Part shown: positions 10,928 to 22,056 of the stretch, in pieces
How positions within the stretch are numbered: the stretch's first letter is position 1
Layout: each line of letters opens with the position of its first letter
NCBI GenBank assembly: GCA_010015655.1
Contig: ML976714.1
Span: 169,666 to 233,665 of the forward strand
Origin: Bimuria novae-zelandiae CBS 107.79
Lineage: Eukaryota; Ascomycota; Dothideomycetes; Pleosporales; Didymosphaeriaceae
Direction: 5' to 3'
Length of the DNA: 64,000 nt
Program-made: the position numbers and the translations under genes
The notes under the pieces: model-generated
What the model saw: only the letters and a program-made list of their open reading frames with translations
Told to the model about the DNA's origin: nothing
The model's database searches: none

Positions 10928-10974
10928 AGAAGAAGTAGGAGTCCTAGTAGTACTTATGTTAAGGGTGTTTAAGA

Positions 10975-11408
10975 TATTAAGTCCCTACGGGTAGCTAGTC
11001 CGTAAGTAGTTAGGGTTAGTTCTTAGGTAAAAGTACTTATTAGGCAAGGAAGGGGTATTAACTGCGTAAGCTAGTTAATAGGGTTGTTAGTATCGAGAGG
11101 GCGTAGGAGTTATAATTAAATCGACGAAAGCCTAAGTTAAATCTAAATAATAGATTAATAAACAAGTTAAATATAAGTATAAGAGATCATTCTCGCGTTC
11201 CTATATACATAAGGATTTCTGTACTATCCAAGGTCTTGCTACCATCCATGGCTGGCGCTGCCATCCATGGCTGGTACTGCCATCCATGGCTAGCACGGCC
11301 TTGGCTAGATAGTACATCACGTGACCTCGGTTGCGCAACCCCGCCAAGTGTCACCCCCACTAAAGGCCCGTTAGTCCTCCGTGTCCCATACATGTTTAGA
11401 TCCTAACA
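10975..11408 (-). repeat. LTR 2, shared middle LTR of the gypsy array
   Basis: This LTR has the same structure as LTR 1 (19 bp repeats 11240-11296, CACGTG 11318-11323, 12 bp palindrome 11329-11340) but carries the most transitions, for example TG to TA at its start. It serves as 3' LTR of the right internal copy and 5' LTR of the left one. Confidence 0.9.
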
Positions 11409-11482
11409 TCACCTCCCCTCTTCCAGATAGCGTCCTCGGTATCCTCGTTCCACGCCCCCTGGCTATAGATACGGTCGTCGCA

Positions 11483-11490
11483 TATAAATA
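11483..11490 (+). promoter_or_regulatory. TATA box (TATAAATA) of the antisense gene, right copy
   Basis: This is the same octamer at the same distance (50 bp) from the antisense ATG at 11540. Confidence 0.55.
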
Positions 11491-11539
11491 CCTGCGTGAG
11501 TCGCTGTTTTCGCGTTCTGGCCTTAGTGCCTTCCTAACC

Positions 11540-12136
11540 ATGCCTAAGGATCCTAAGCCCCGCAAAGCGCGCGCGCCTCGTAAGAAGACTTTAACCTAAG
11601 AGCGACGTAATCGCATTCGCCGTGTTAAAGGGAGTAGTAAAGAGATGCCTTTTCGTTGTAGTCGCTATAAAAAGCTAAACATTTATTATTTCGTGGATAC
11701 TGCGTCTAGTTATTATGCTGGTTGCATCGCTGCAAGGAGCGAGTGTGAATTATTTATTCTTAAAGAGGAGTAGAAGAAGGTAGAAGATAAGGAGCGTAAG
11801 AAGCGACTAGCTCTTCTTTATTCTAAAGTAGAGACCGCTCGTCTTCGTCTAGAACTAGCGGAAGTAGAGAGTCGTAAGAAGTTATTTACGCGTTAGGATA
11901 AGAAATTACTAGATGCCTAAGATAAGATATAAGAGGCGGAGAGCTTAAGTGCAGATGCTCCGTTCCAAGACAATTTCCTCGCTAATCCAGGCTAGTCACA
12001 GGCCAACAATCCTCTTCTTAATCCACTAATAGATTTTCTTCTTAACGAGTTTTTATCTAGCTCTCCTCTAATCGTCCCTGATTCCTTCTCGTGGTCTGAC
12101 GATGATATTGTGCCAACATTTAGCAATAGTTGTTAA
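11540..12136 (+). pseudogene. Antisense gene of the gypsy element (right copy)
   Basis: This is a 597 bp frame identical in length to that of the left copy, from ATG 11540 to TAA 12134-12136 on the plus strand. The N-terminus (PKPRKARAPRKK), SKEMPFRCSR and the acidic SWSDDD tail are preserved. Several Cys codons of the left copy read Tyr here, while the last Cys (SEC) is kept only here. Stops lie at TAG/TAA codons where Gln is expected, and all differences I checked are transitions. The TATA box at 11483-11490 is kept. Confidence 0.7.
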
Positions 12137-12802
12137 GGTTTACTTCTAGTTCTTATATGTCTTCTAAGTATAGATATCCTTTCTACTTAATTAGGTAGGT
12201 TCGTGGCTAATCCGTGTGCTATAGTATCTTTTTAACTTTAAATTTGGTTTCTTCCTCTGGCTGGTGGTAGAAGGTAGTTTTGACTAGTGTTTCTAGGTCT
12301 GCAGGTTCTAATCAGTCGACATGGAATACCGGGTGTATCTTAGCGTCTAGTAGTAATTCCAATTAGTAGTTAACTAGTGATAGTTATTCTAAAATAAAAA
12401 ATAGTCTAACCTTAACATAATCCAGTTTCTTGTGCTTTTTCTTCTAGGTTTGAAGATTTTTCGTAAGTAGATATGCTTTATCCCCCTTCTTTAGCTAAGG
12501 TGCCATTTTTCGTTTCTTATTAGTGTAAGAAATGCTTTGCTGTTGAGCTTTCTCGAGGTTTTCTCGGAGTTGTTCATGAATTTTCTTTATGTTTTCTGCC
12601 ATGTTAATGGCTTCTTCTATCTTAATCGTTGTAGGAAATACTTAATTAAAGAGATGTAGGTGTCTTTCGTGGTTTACATAAAATAGTGTGTATCCTGTTG
12701 CTACTAATACCTTGTTATTATATGCTAATTATGCTATAGGTAGTAATAAAATCTAGTTATTTTTCTAGTCGTTGCAGTAGATGCGTAGGTACGTTTCGAT
12801 CA

Positions 12803-15800
12803 TTTAATTCGTACGTTCTGTCTGTCCGTCCGTTTGCGGGTAATAGGCTGTTAATAACTTTCGTTTCGTTCCAATAAGTGCTATAAGGGTTATCTAGTAG
12901 TTTAATGTGAAGAGCTTGTCTCTATCGCTAATAATTGTCTTTGGAATGCCATGGTGTCGTATAAGTTAATCTAGGATAAGAAACGCGAGTTCCTTAGCCA
13001 TAGTTGTCTTCTAACATGGTAGTAGTTCCACGTATTTGGTGAATCTGTATACGATTATTAATATCAAGTTATAGCTCATTCCTGTTGCTGGGTCTTTTAA
13101 CTTAGGTAGTCTAATTACAAAGTCTATTGCGATATCTTCCCATAGTACTATTAGAATCTAAATTACTTGCATCTCGCCGTACTTAAGATAAGTAGCATAC
13201 TTATTTTATTAGCAGTCTGCGCACTTGCGTATGTATATTATTACTACTTCCTTAATTCCTTAGAATGTGTAATTCCGTTAGATAAGTTCCATTGTTTTCT
13301 TAATGCCTAGGTGTCCGTATACTAGGTCATTATAGTATTATCGTATAATCTCTTCTTGTTGTCCTTTAGGTACTTCTCGTGTCGTAACGAGGATTTGGTT
13401 GAGTTCTGTAGTAAGTTCGAGAGATCCATCTAGGTTCTATCGCAGTATTACAGAATAGGTCCTTAGTTTATCTCCTGCGAGATTGTGTCGTTGGCTAAGC
13501 GCGTCTGCTCGTCTATTTTCTTTGCCAAGTGTATATGTAATCTTGAATTTATATTATCTAAGCGTTTTTAACCATCTTGCCTATCGTGGCGTAAGTTCTT
13601 TTATGGTCGTGAAGCGTGTAAGGTTCTTATAATCCATAAAAATCTTAAGTGTAGAGTAACTAAGAGCGTAGATTCTCTAGTGCTTTAGTATTTTAATAAT
13701 TACGTATAGTTCTTTATCGTGTACGTTATATCGTGCTTCCGTGTCGGTAAACTTGCATGAGTAGTATGCAATAGGGTGCTATTTACTATCTTTCTCTTAC
13801 TTTACGCAGGCGCCTATCGCGAGGTCACTTACGTCTATTTCGATTCGTAGTGGTTTTTCATCCCTAAAGTGGATGAGTACTAGTAGCATAATGCATGCGG
13901 TCTTTAAGAGTTAAAACGACATTCTACACTCTATAGTCCATGCAAATGGTGTGTCTTTCCTTATAAGATTTATAAGTAGTATCGTGGTCTTTGCGTAATC
14001 CTTAATGAATTATCAATTAAATCTATAGAATCCTAAGAATTCTTAGATGTTCTTTGCTATCCTTAGTATTGGCTAGTTCTTAATACATTTAATCTTGTCG
14101 GGTGCGACTTCGATTCCTTCTATGCTAATAACGTGTCCTAGGAATTTAAGTTATATTACGTGCCACTTGCACTTCTTTAGTTTAATCCTAAGGTATACCT
14201 TATCTAGTGCTGTCAGTACTGTTTGTACATGTAGAACATGATCTGAATCGTTCTCGGAGTAAACAAGTATATCGTCCATATATGCGATAACGAATATGTC
14301 TAGATAGTTACAAAGTACAAAGTTAACTAGCGCTTAGAAATTTACCAGTGCGTTAGTAAGTCTAAAAGGCATAATTATGTATTTAAATAGTCTATAGCGT
14401 AATCTAAACGCTGTCTTCCACTCGTCACCTTCCTTAATTCTTATAAGGTGATATCTATCTCGTAAGTCCATTAGTGTAAAACGTTTAGCTCTTGAGAGTC
14501 GGTCTCTTAATTCTAAGATATTTAGTAGTAGGTATTAGTTCTTTATCGTCATGTCGTTAATCTTCTAATAGTCAACACATGGTCGTGGTGTGCCATCTTT
14601 CTTTATAACAAACATAAAAGGGCTAGCTGCTAGTAACTTCGATAGTCGTATGTATCCTTTCGCGAGATTGGTCTCAATGAATTCTTTTTCTTATTAGAGT
14701 TCTTTTCTAGTTTTGCCATATAGTAGTCCAAAGGGTGGCGTTTTCCCTTCTACTAGGTCTATCGCTAGATCCCAGGGCTAATGTTCTGGAAGGTTTGCTT
14801 TTCCTTCTCTCTCGGTGAACATATGATTCCATGCTCAGTAGTATTCTAGAATTTCATAGTTTATGCTTTCATCTATCTTCTTGCGCTCTATGACCTAGTG
14901 GTTCCTGCCAGCGTCTGCCAAGGGTTTCTTCCGTTTTTCGACTATCTGTCGCGAGACTATAGTGTTAATAGCTCTCTTATCTACCATTATGCTCTATTAA
15001 TGCGTAGGCTTTACTTATAATGCACAGTTGCAGCGCTTAAAGGATAGCTTCTTTCTTTCCTAGTTAATCGTGGGATTGTGCTTCCTTAACTAGGGTAGTC
15101 CTAAAATCACGTCGTGATTGGCTTCCTTAATAATATCGAGGGTAATTAATTCCTAGTGTCTATGGATCGTAAGGGTAGTCTTAATCTTGTATTCAATCGT
15201 TGCTTTGCCGGGCATTAGTTATCTATTCGCGACATAGATAGCATAGGGCATGGCCTTCTTGCGCTTATAGAGTCCTGCTTTATTAAGTGCTTTTCTTAAC
15301 ACATAACTCTCTTGTGCTCCTAAGTCCAGCATGGCTTTTATCCATATTTCTTTAAGCTATACCAGTAGCTTGATTAATACCTAACTATTTATAACATTTA
15401 ATTCTCTGAAGGCGTCTTCCCTTTTAAGCCTAGATCTAAAAAAGACATCTTTTCTATAGGTAGCTTTATAGGATTAAGGTGTCCTTCTTTCTTCTTCTCC
15501 TAAGGCTGCTACTGGCCCTTTTCTAGGAGAACTTCACTGTTTTCTTCCTTTGTTACCGTTTTAATCCTGAGGGTTGTAGTCCCTTTTGGTATGCAATTAA
15601 ACCCATGCTTTCCTTTTTACTCTTTATGTTCCTTGTAATTAGGGTGTAAGCATGTTTGCCATTTGTTAGATGCGTATTTTCTATTAACTAGTAGCGACAT
15701 TACTTAGTTTAGCGCTTAGTTAAGGTGTGGAAAGTATTGCGTTTTACGTTTATCTTAGAGATGAACGTTATAATAGGCGATAGGGCAGTTAAACCACTCC

Positions 15801-17290
15801 TATCTATATCGTTAGTACGTTCGGGGAAAATAACTGTATTCCTTAGCTTAGTAATGAATGGTACATTAGTCTTCTCCATAAAGGGTTCATCGTATGGTCT
15901 CGTGCGTAGGGTTACAGTAGTCTAGGTCGTACTATGGTTCGTAGTTCGGGCTTTTGTTTAGGTATTTCTTCTTAGGATCTTCGTTTTTGTAGCGAGCGTC
16001 TGCCCATTCTCGTTCTGCCTTACTAACTAAGTCAAGTTAGTAAGCATAATAGAATGTGGCTTCGTAGTCTGGATCTTGTTGTTCCGCTATTATAAAACCG
16101 AAGTCTGCTTCTCGTAGTTGGCATTATTCTAAGAAGTCGAAAACATTCGTCGTCTTACTAGCAACTGGCTTGTTCTAGCTAGGGTAAGGAGTAGGAGATT
16201 AAGGCACTAGCTTTATCTTTTCCTTGTCTAAACCTTTGTATGCATCCTCGTAGAGTTGTAAGTTAGGCAAGTCTAATCGCTCTAAGTCCTTATTTAGGAT
16301 GTTAAATTACTTAATAAAGGGTATCACCTGCTATTCTTCGTCGGTTACTTCTGTGTCATCGACGGTAAGTACGTTTAGCTGTCTAATAACCTTGTTATTA
16401 AACCTGTAATTCCTGGCGATGTGACCTAGTTTATTATATATAAAGCATTTGCGTGTCTCGGTCCCCTTATATTAGGTTCTATTTAAGATGCGCTTTTAAT
16501 TAGGCTTGCAAAAGCCGTTAGACTTCCTTGTTCCTTTCTCTAAGTTGTTAAACTGGATTCCTTCTATAGGTTAGTAGCTATAAGAGTCGCTTCGTTGCTA
16601 TCGTCGAGGTGCTTTTGGTAGCGCTCTGTAGACTACAGGTGCCTGTCGTCCAAAACTAACATTTCTCGGATTTCTGCGAAACTCTTCTTGTAGTGCAAAC
16701 TATTCTCTATTAATCCAGATAGATTCTTCGTATAGCTCGTTAAGGGTATCAAGTCTAGCACTACTATATAATAGTTCTTCGCGCACGTTGCGTTTAAGTC
16801 CTTATTAATACATAGTCTTAAGGGATTTGTCTTCCTAGTTAAGTTATACAGCGTACTTGCGAAACTCGGCTGCATACTCTACTACGAATCGTCGTTGTTA
16901 GATAGTTTAGATAGCTCGTTCGGCTATAGTAGTTTTATTGACAATTCTAAACAGTTACTTAAGGCATTTCTTAAAGTTTAGGTAATCCTTAATAATGTTA
17001 ACTACGTCGGCGTAACTATTTATGTAGTCCTCGTCCTCATTATCGTGGTCTATGTCCATGTACTTAACTAAGTAGGGATAGATTTATTCTTTAGCTAGTC
17101 CTCGCATGTAAGTCGCTGCGAAGATAACTTTCTTCTTATCTTTAAGATTATCGTCCATGTCGAAGAAGTATAGGTCTAGTTGTAGAAGCTAGGTGTTAAG
17201 GAGACTACGATTACTATTATACAAATTAGGTTTATGCGCCTTATTCTTAGTGTCCTTTATTAGAGCGATACTGGCGTTGCCTAAAGCCAT
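12803..17290 (-). pseudogene. Gypsy gag-pol remnant, right copy
   Basis: This is the second copy, offset by exactly 6,363 bp. Gag is especially legible: ATG at 17290-17288, then a capsid-like helical region (FFDMDDNLKDKKKVIFAATY, DYLNFKKCLK) and a zinc knuckle near 16413-16455 whose second and fourth Cys read Tyr, as G-to-A mutation would produce. Protease lies at about 15090-15332, reverse transcriptase around 14000-14620 ([12 protein letters not shown] and YMDDILVYS), RNase H at about 13677-13889, and integrase below 13300. Frame-preserving RIP stops interrupt all of it. The two copies share some stops and differ at others. Confidence 0.87.
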
Positions 17291-17337
17291 AGAAGAAGTA
17301 GGAGTCCTAGTAGTACTTATATTAAGGGTGTTTAAGA

Positions 17338-17772
17338 TATTAAGTCCCTACGGGTAGCTAGTCCGTAAGTAGTTAGGGTTAGTTCTCGGGCAAGAGTACT
17401 TATTAGGTAAAGAAGGGGTATTAACTACGTAAGCTAGTTAATAGGGTTGTCAGTATTAAGAAGGCGTAGGAGTTATAATTAAATTAACAAGAGCCTAAGT
17501 TAAATCCAAACGATAGATTAATAAACAGGTTAAATACAAGTATAAGAGATCATTCTCGCGTTCCTATATACATAAGGATTTCTGTACCATCCAAGGTCTT
17601 GCTGCCATCCATGGCTGGCGCTGCCATCCATGGCTGGTACTGCCATCCATGGCTGGCACGGCCTTGGCTGGATGGTACATCACGTGACCTCGGTTGCGCA
17701 ACCCCGCCGAGTGTCACCCCCCACTAAAGGCCCGTTGGTCCTCCGTGTCCCATACATGTTCAGATCCTAACA
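17338..17772 (-). repeat. LTR 3 of the gypsy array (5' LTR in element sense)
   Basis: This is 435 bp, with the 19 bp repeats at 17603-17659, CACGTG at 17681-17686 and the palindrome GGTTGCGCAACC at 17692-17703. The half distal to gag is almost free of RIP changes, whereas the gag-proximal part is more mutated. The gag start codon (17290-17288 on the minus strand) is only about 48 bp inside. Confidence 0.9.
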
Positions 17773-17777
17773 AGGGC

Positions 17778-17799
17778 CCTCGACCTACGACTCGTGACA
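17778..17799. mobile_element. Remaining 22 bp of the split 173 bp LTR-like unit
   Basis: The sequence completes the unit interrupted at 4610: its reverse complement matches the first 22 bases of the copy at 3062. It directly follows the right AGGGC duplication (17773-17777) of the gypsy array. Confidence 0.82.
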
Positions 17800-17804
17800 G
17801 CTAC

Positions 17805-18010
17805 TACAGCGTATAAAAAGTAAATTACAGAAGAGAAGCGCTAGAAGGCGGCGAGAGAGAAGGAAGAGTAAGAGAGGAAGCGTGTAAAAAAGCGCTAAGC
17901 TATTAATATGCGCAAAGCTAAGAGAGCACGTAAGAAATAGTAGCGTAACTCTTAAAATAGATCTTAGACTATATAAAAACGTAAGCGTAAGGCCTCACAG
18001 TAATAAAAAG
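17805..18010 (+). pseudogene. C-terminal tail of the same pogo transposase, displaced 13.3 kb
   Basis: Read in frame, this piece gives a strongly basic, helical, Arg/Lys/Glu-rich stretch (AAREKEE, ERKRVKKR, RKAKRARKK, KRKRKASQ), the usual C-terminal tail of Fot1/pogo transposases. It joins directly to the end of the 4459 segment once the split LTR-like element and the gypsy array are removed. It contains several RIP-type stop codons. Confidence 0.75.
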
Positions 18011-18295
18011 TTAAAAAAAGGTAGAAATATAATTCTATAGCTATATAAAATAATAGTATTACTTATAAGCCGTGCTTAGCACTTGCACCTATAGTAAATA
18101 GCTATAACTATAAAATACTTTAACTACGTAAATTTCAGTAGCAAATTCTGTTGCATAGGCCTATAGATTACTCTACTAGAAAATCTAGTAATAATAGCTA
18201 TTATATGTAGCTCTATAGCCTTAAGTTTGCTAGTAATAACTAAGGCTAATTCCGCGCGTTGGCCGACGGCGCGCGTTGGGTGCAAGGGCACGGTA

Positions 18296-18633
18296 GCCAG
18301 CCCCACTAATCCAAGACCTCAACCTCGGTGCGCTCACATCTTCTGCCCCGCGAGCTACCCCTCTCCACACCCCTCGAGTCGTCTTCCAAGCACGTCAGAC
18401 TGCAAATCTTGGAAGCCAATTGGTCCGCTTGGTACATTTCGCCGATGGGTGGGGTCCCTGCCCAATGATGTAAAAGCCAAAAGAGCCGTCAGGCCCGTAA
18501 CTATATGCTCCCCCCCTCGGAAGCTGACCCCCACAATGCATGTATCCGTATATATAGGTAGGGACCGATGCCCTTGTGCGAGAGCCTACACTCTACATTA
18601 GGTATCTGGACTGGGAATGGAACTTAGGACACC
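18296..18633. other. Transposon-host boundary and promoter region of the first host gene
   Basis: Normal-composition DNA resumes immediately after the TA duplication. The open plus-strand frame here starts inside the transposon end and has no family likeness, so I do not call it a gene. The region serves as the upstream region of the metallo-beta-lactamase gene starting at 18634. Confidence 0.5.
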
Positions 18634-19688
18634 ATGGCTGCCCTCGTGAACCAAGCGCCCCCCGGGACGAAGCTGTTCCTCCTGCACCTAGGTAAGTACG
18701 AAACTCGTCCAAATACCCCATACATCGCTCTATCTCGGGAAATGTACCCTCACAAACCTCCACACACACATAGCCCATAACCCCCTTGCTCCCATGCACT
18801 AACACCGGTCTCCCTCAGGCAACCTTGAAGCGGACGAAGGGTGGTTCAAGCGCGCAGCCAACACCTCCATGCGCTCGAACCCGAACCCGCCTGAGCGTCT
18901 CCGTCGCAGCCTCATCATGCTGTCTATACTCATCGACCACCCCGACGAAGGCCTCATCCTGTACGAGACGGGCGCCGGCGACGACTATCCCGAGCTCGTG
19001 GGCTCGCCTATCAACGACATCTTCGCCCGCGTGGACCACGAGCCGCATATGACGCTGTCGGAGCAGATAAAGCGCGCGGGGTATAGTATTGGGGATGTGA
19101 AGAAAGTGGTGATTGGGCACTTGCATTTGGATCATGCGGGGGGGTTGGAGCTGTTTAGGAACACTGGCGTTCACATGTAAACCCACCTTCTCCTCCCACT
19201 TCCCCTTTATCCTCTCCTTCCTTTCGCGTCATGAGCGTTCTAACGTGGAGGGGAAAAGCTACGTCCACGAACTCGAACTGAAATACGCCTTCTACGCCGT
19301 AGCCACAAAGTCCGACCTGGGAGTCTACCTCCCGCACTACCTCACCTTCGACCTAAACTGGGTGCCCTTCCATGGTTCCACCTACGAGATCGCCGCGGGA
19401 ATAACGCTGCGCCATGCCCCCGGACACACCCCCGGGCTGTCCATCATGCAGGTTAACTTGCCGCAGACGGGGACGTGGATCTTCACGAGCGATCAGTATC
19501 ATGTGAAGGAAAACTACGAGGAGGATGTGCCGCAGGGGTGGTTGGCAAGGGACCATGAGAGCTGGTGCAGGAGTCATCAGATGATTAAGGGGTTGGCGAG
19601 ACGGACGCGGGGGAAGGTCGTGCTGGGGCATTGTCATGATACGATTAGGGATTTGGGATTGGAGTTTGCGCCGAAGGCGTATGAATGA
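18634..19688 (+). CDS. Metallo-beta-lactamase superfamily hydrolase, N-acyl homoserine lactonase-like
   Basis: Three exons (18634-18691, 18819-19176, 19259-19688) give a 281-residue protein with phase-consistent GT-AG introns. Motif HLHLDHAGG near residue 120 is the zinc-binding HxHxDH of the metallo-beta-lactamase fold. Further metal-ligand regions are APGHTPG and the C-terminal LGHCHDT. The arrangement (start of protein GTKLFLLHLG, then GAGDDYPEL, VHELELKYAFYAV, YLPHYLTFDLNW) matches the fungal group annotated as AHL-lactonase-like (AttM/AiiA relatives), which open lactone rings. The substrate in this fungus is unknown. The second intron's acceptor (AAG at 19256-19258) was chosen because it restores an IYVHELE reading. 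The gene lies 340 bp from the transposon edge and shows no RIP stops. It converges with the next gene. Confidence 0.85.
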
Positions 19689-19731
19689 TGGGATATACCG
19701 GGAAGTTGATGTACGAGCGCAGTGGTCATAG

Positions 19732-19760
19732 TTTGGATTTGGATTTGGATTTGGATTTCG
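19732..19760. repeat. Hexanucleotide microsatellite (tttgga)n
   Basis: Four to five tandem TTTGGA units lie in the presumed 3' UTR of the metallo-beta-lactamase gene. A partial echo (agtttgaaattcgag) follows about 80 bp later. Confidence 0.7.
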
Positions 19761-19948
19761 TGTTGTTCTTGTCCACATTATCTGTGTATGTACTTTGGTA
19801 GGCGTTAAATTTGTATAAGAAAGCAGTGTTCATAGTTTGAAATTCGAGTTCGTCATATTCTTGTTCGCATTATTTGTGTACATACTATCTTATGCGTCAG
19901 GCATGTATGGCTAGCCCGTTTAAAAAGATGAGGTGCAATGGTAGACAC

Positions 19949-21013
19949 CTACTTGCTAGGGTCGCCCACGACGTTGAGGAACGCTTGGTGGACGTGCTCC
20001 GTCAAGTCGCCGGCCTGCAGACTCCTGCCCTTCTGTGCGAACGCCAGCCGTGAGCACTCCCTTGTGATAGCCGACCCGCCGTACGCAGCCAACGCCAATG
20101 TCTCAGCGGGCTTCAAGTCGCCCTCATGATCCCAGATCTTATCATGGTATGCCTTCCTGTACGCCAACAGCGTCGCCAGACTGCCCGTCAGCGTATCACC
20201 CTGTCCACCGGAGCGCTTCAGCCCTCCCTCGCCTTCCGAAACGAGCGTGTGCGTCCCGTTGGAAATGTAGTCTTTCGAACCCTTCTGGATGATAGTCACG
20301 CCGCCAAACGCCTTCGACAACTTGGCGCACAACTCCGTGGGGTCACCCTCGTCGACCTTGACGCCCTTTGCCTTTGCCAACCGCGCGAATTCTACAACGT
20401 TGGGCGTGAGAATGCACTCTGTGCACCCGTCTACGAGCTCCGGCCGCGTCTGCGCTAGGTACAAGCCATCTGCATCGAGCACGAACGGAATGCCCTGTTT
20501 CCGCGCTTCTTGGATGACCTTCGCGCACGTGTCCTGCATGAGCTGGTCGCGGCCAAGACCGGGGCCGATGACGATGACGTGCAGGCGGGAAAGCATGCCG
20601 ACGACTTCGGAGGTGACGGTGTCGACGGATTCGGAGGAGGCGAGGTTCTTGGATTGGCGCATGTAGGGGTGCACCATGAGGTTGGGGGAGTAGGTTTTGA
20701 TGACGGCGCCGGCGCCGGGTTCGCATATTACGTGGGACTAAGGGTTGTTAAATCACAGAGGATGTGCGTGAAGTCGGAGAGATGTACCATGTCGCAGCCG
20801 AGCTTTGCGGAGGCCATTGCGGAGAAGTATGGAGCGCCCGTGTAGTCTTCGCTGCCACCGATGACTGCTACGCGGCCCAATTGACCTGGAGATGTTGTTA
20901 GTATGTTCCTAGAACTTACACTTGAAGTACTTACCTTTGTGGAAGCTCTCAAGCATGGGCGGGATCATCTTGTAGACCTTGCCCAATATTTCTTTTCTGG
21001 ATGCACTTGCCAT
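19949..21013 (-). CDS. ATP-dependent (S)-NAD(P)H-hydrate dehydratase (NAXD / YjeF C-terminal, ribokinase-like)
   Basis: Exons on the minus strand are 21013-20935, 20885-20788 and 20737-19949, coding 321 residues; phases agree and intron 2 is only 50 bp. The protein repairs NADHX and NADPHX back to NADH and NADPH using ATP. Recognisable features are [20 protein letters not shown] near the start, the pieces [10 protein letters not shown] and [27 protein letters not shown], and the C-terminal phosphate-binding/catalytic loop [17 protein letters not shown] near residue 236. Length and motif order fit the stand-alone eukaryotic enzyme. No clear mitochondrial presequence is seen, so cytosolic location is the default. 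It is convergent with the metallo-beta-lactamase gene (260 bp between stops) and divergent from the unknown gene at 22057. Confidence 0.92.
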
Positions 21014-22056
21014 TTTGAATGTGATTGAAACTGGAGAAGATAGTGTAGAAGAATATCAAACGTATAGACAGAGCCGTTGAAGGGTTGTTGTGGAAGGATA
21101 TTGTTTGGAACCTTGCAGTTTTGATCGAGAGCTTCTAGCGGGGTGAGGTCATACAGCGGTCATTGGAAATTGGCAGGGAGGGCCAGCCACAGCGCCACAA
21201 ATCTGCACGACGCGATAACGCACGCGTGTAGGCATACCCATATGTACACTATGTTTCTCGATCATGCCTGCAGAGATCCTTCATAGTTAAGTCTGGTGTT
21301 GTTATGGAGCGGGGATGGTCTACTGCAAGTTTGAAAACACGTTCCTGCTCACCTGCATACCGCATCATCCTGGAACCTACAAGGCTCGGTTGGGGGTGGG
21401 GGTGAGATCGAAGGAACGTTGTCCAATGAAGATTGTACGGATGGTGGGTCCCAAATCCTAATATGGGGTGTGGTGAAGCTAAAATCATCGTGACGTGAAC
21501 CCAACCTTGGAAACCGCGGAGATGAGCGTAGCAGCACAACCGAGATCGAGATACAGTAAACGATCTTTCTTCAATTGCCCAGTGAGGAATTTTGAGTTTT
21601 TTGAGTTTATTACTAAGTTGAAGTCCGCAGAACGGCGTTTGGGTTTCGTAGCACTTCTCTACGTCCGTCCCTACCTGCTTGATATCAAGTCTAGGATCGA
21701 GAACAGCAGCATTCTTTGGTCTACCAAATACAATGAAGAAAGTTGGAGCCTCAATGAGTGCGCACAGTTGGATCGTTCCAGTGTAGTGATTATACTTCAT
21801 CTATGACAAATGCTTACATGCCTTCGACCACGGACGTTCCAAGGTCCCTCCTGAAACATTTTGGCCACCGAAGATTTTATTCGATGTCTAAGATTCACCG
21901 TAGCAAATCTAAGCGAAAATATAGATGTGTCTCCTTTGTGCTCTCTGGAAGTTTCCTAGCGCGGCGATATGGCAAGACAAAGGCAGCCTGCGCAACATTG
22001 GCGCGCTTCACCTGTGAAGTGACACCAATTCCTCATACGAGTAAGCACGAATCATA
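21014..22056. other. Divergent intergenic region, ~1.04 kb
   Basis: This lies between two genes transcribed outward. The longest frame (21249-21800, minus) has no recognisable domain and uneven composition, so it is treated as chance. No RNA gene or repeat was recognised. It should contain both promoters. Confidence 0.5.

Larger units (their letters stand above)
4611..17772 (-). mobile_element. Ty3/gypsy LTR retrotransposon, tandem LTR-internal-LTR-internal-LTR array
   Basis: There are three near-identical LTRs (4611-5045, 10975-11408, 17338-17772; 434-435 bp) separated by two internal regions of equal length (5046-10974 and 11409-17337; 5,929 bp each). The outer LTRs start TG (TA in the right one, G-to-A) and end CA, and the whole array is flanked by a single 5 bp duplication AGGGC (4606-4610, 17773-17777). 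Gag, protease, reverse transcriptase, RNase H and integrase motifs read on the minus strand in the Ty3/gypsy order, so the right-hand LTR is the 5' LTR. Copies are riddled with C-to-T and G-to-A changes, many private to one copy. Confidence 0.92.
2637..18293 (+). mobile_element. Fot1/pogo-type Tc1-mariner DNA transposon, interrupted by three later insertions
   Basis: The terminal inverted repeats are 44 bp (2637-2680 and 18250-18293), beginning ccgtgccc and differing at three positions, and are flanked by TA on both sides (2635-2636, 18294-18295), as expected for Tc1/mariner. When the inserted LTR elements and their duplications are subtracted, about 2.13 kb remain, a normal size for Fot1-like elements. 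The plus strand encodes a pogo-type transposase (described separately) carrying RIP-type stop codons. The later insertions are a 173 bp LTR-like unit at 3062-3234, a second one at 4460-4610 plus 17778-17799, and a 13.2 kb gypsy array at 4611-17772. Confidence 0.88.

Noticed and set aside
4900..17700. CRISPR-like or satellite array from the 19 bp repeats
   Set aside because: Only three units occur per LTR and no array-like spacers exist; they belong to the LTR.
3062..17799. One giant transposon with 173 bp terminal inverted repeats
   Set aside because: Each 173 bp unit has its own different 5 bp duplication, and the transposase frame resumes next to the first one, so they are two independent insertions.
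18227..18601. 124-codon plus frame at the transposon edge
   Set aside because: It begins inside the transposon inverted repeat and lacks any family resemblance.
21249..21800. 183-codon open frame on the minus strand
   Set aside because: No domain likeness, uneven composition, no introns or start context, sits in a divergent promoter region.
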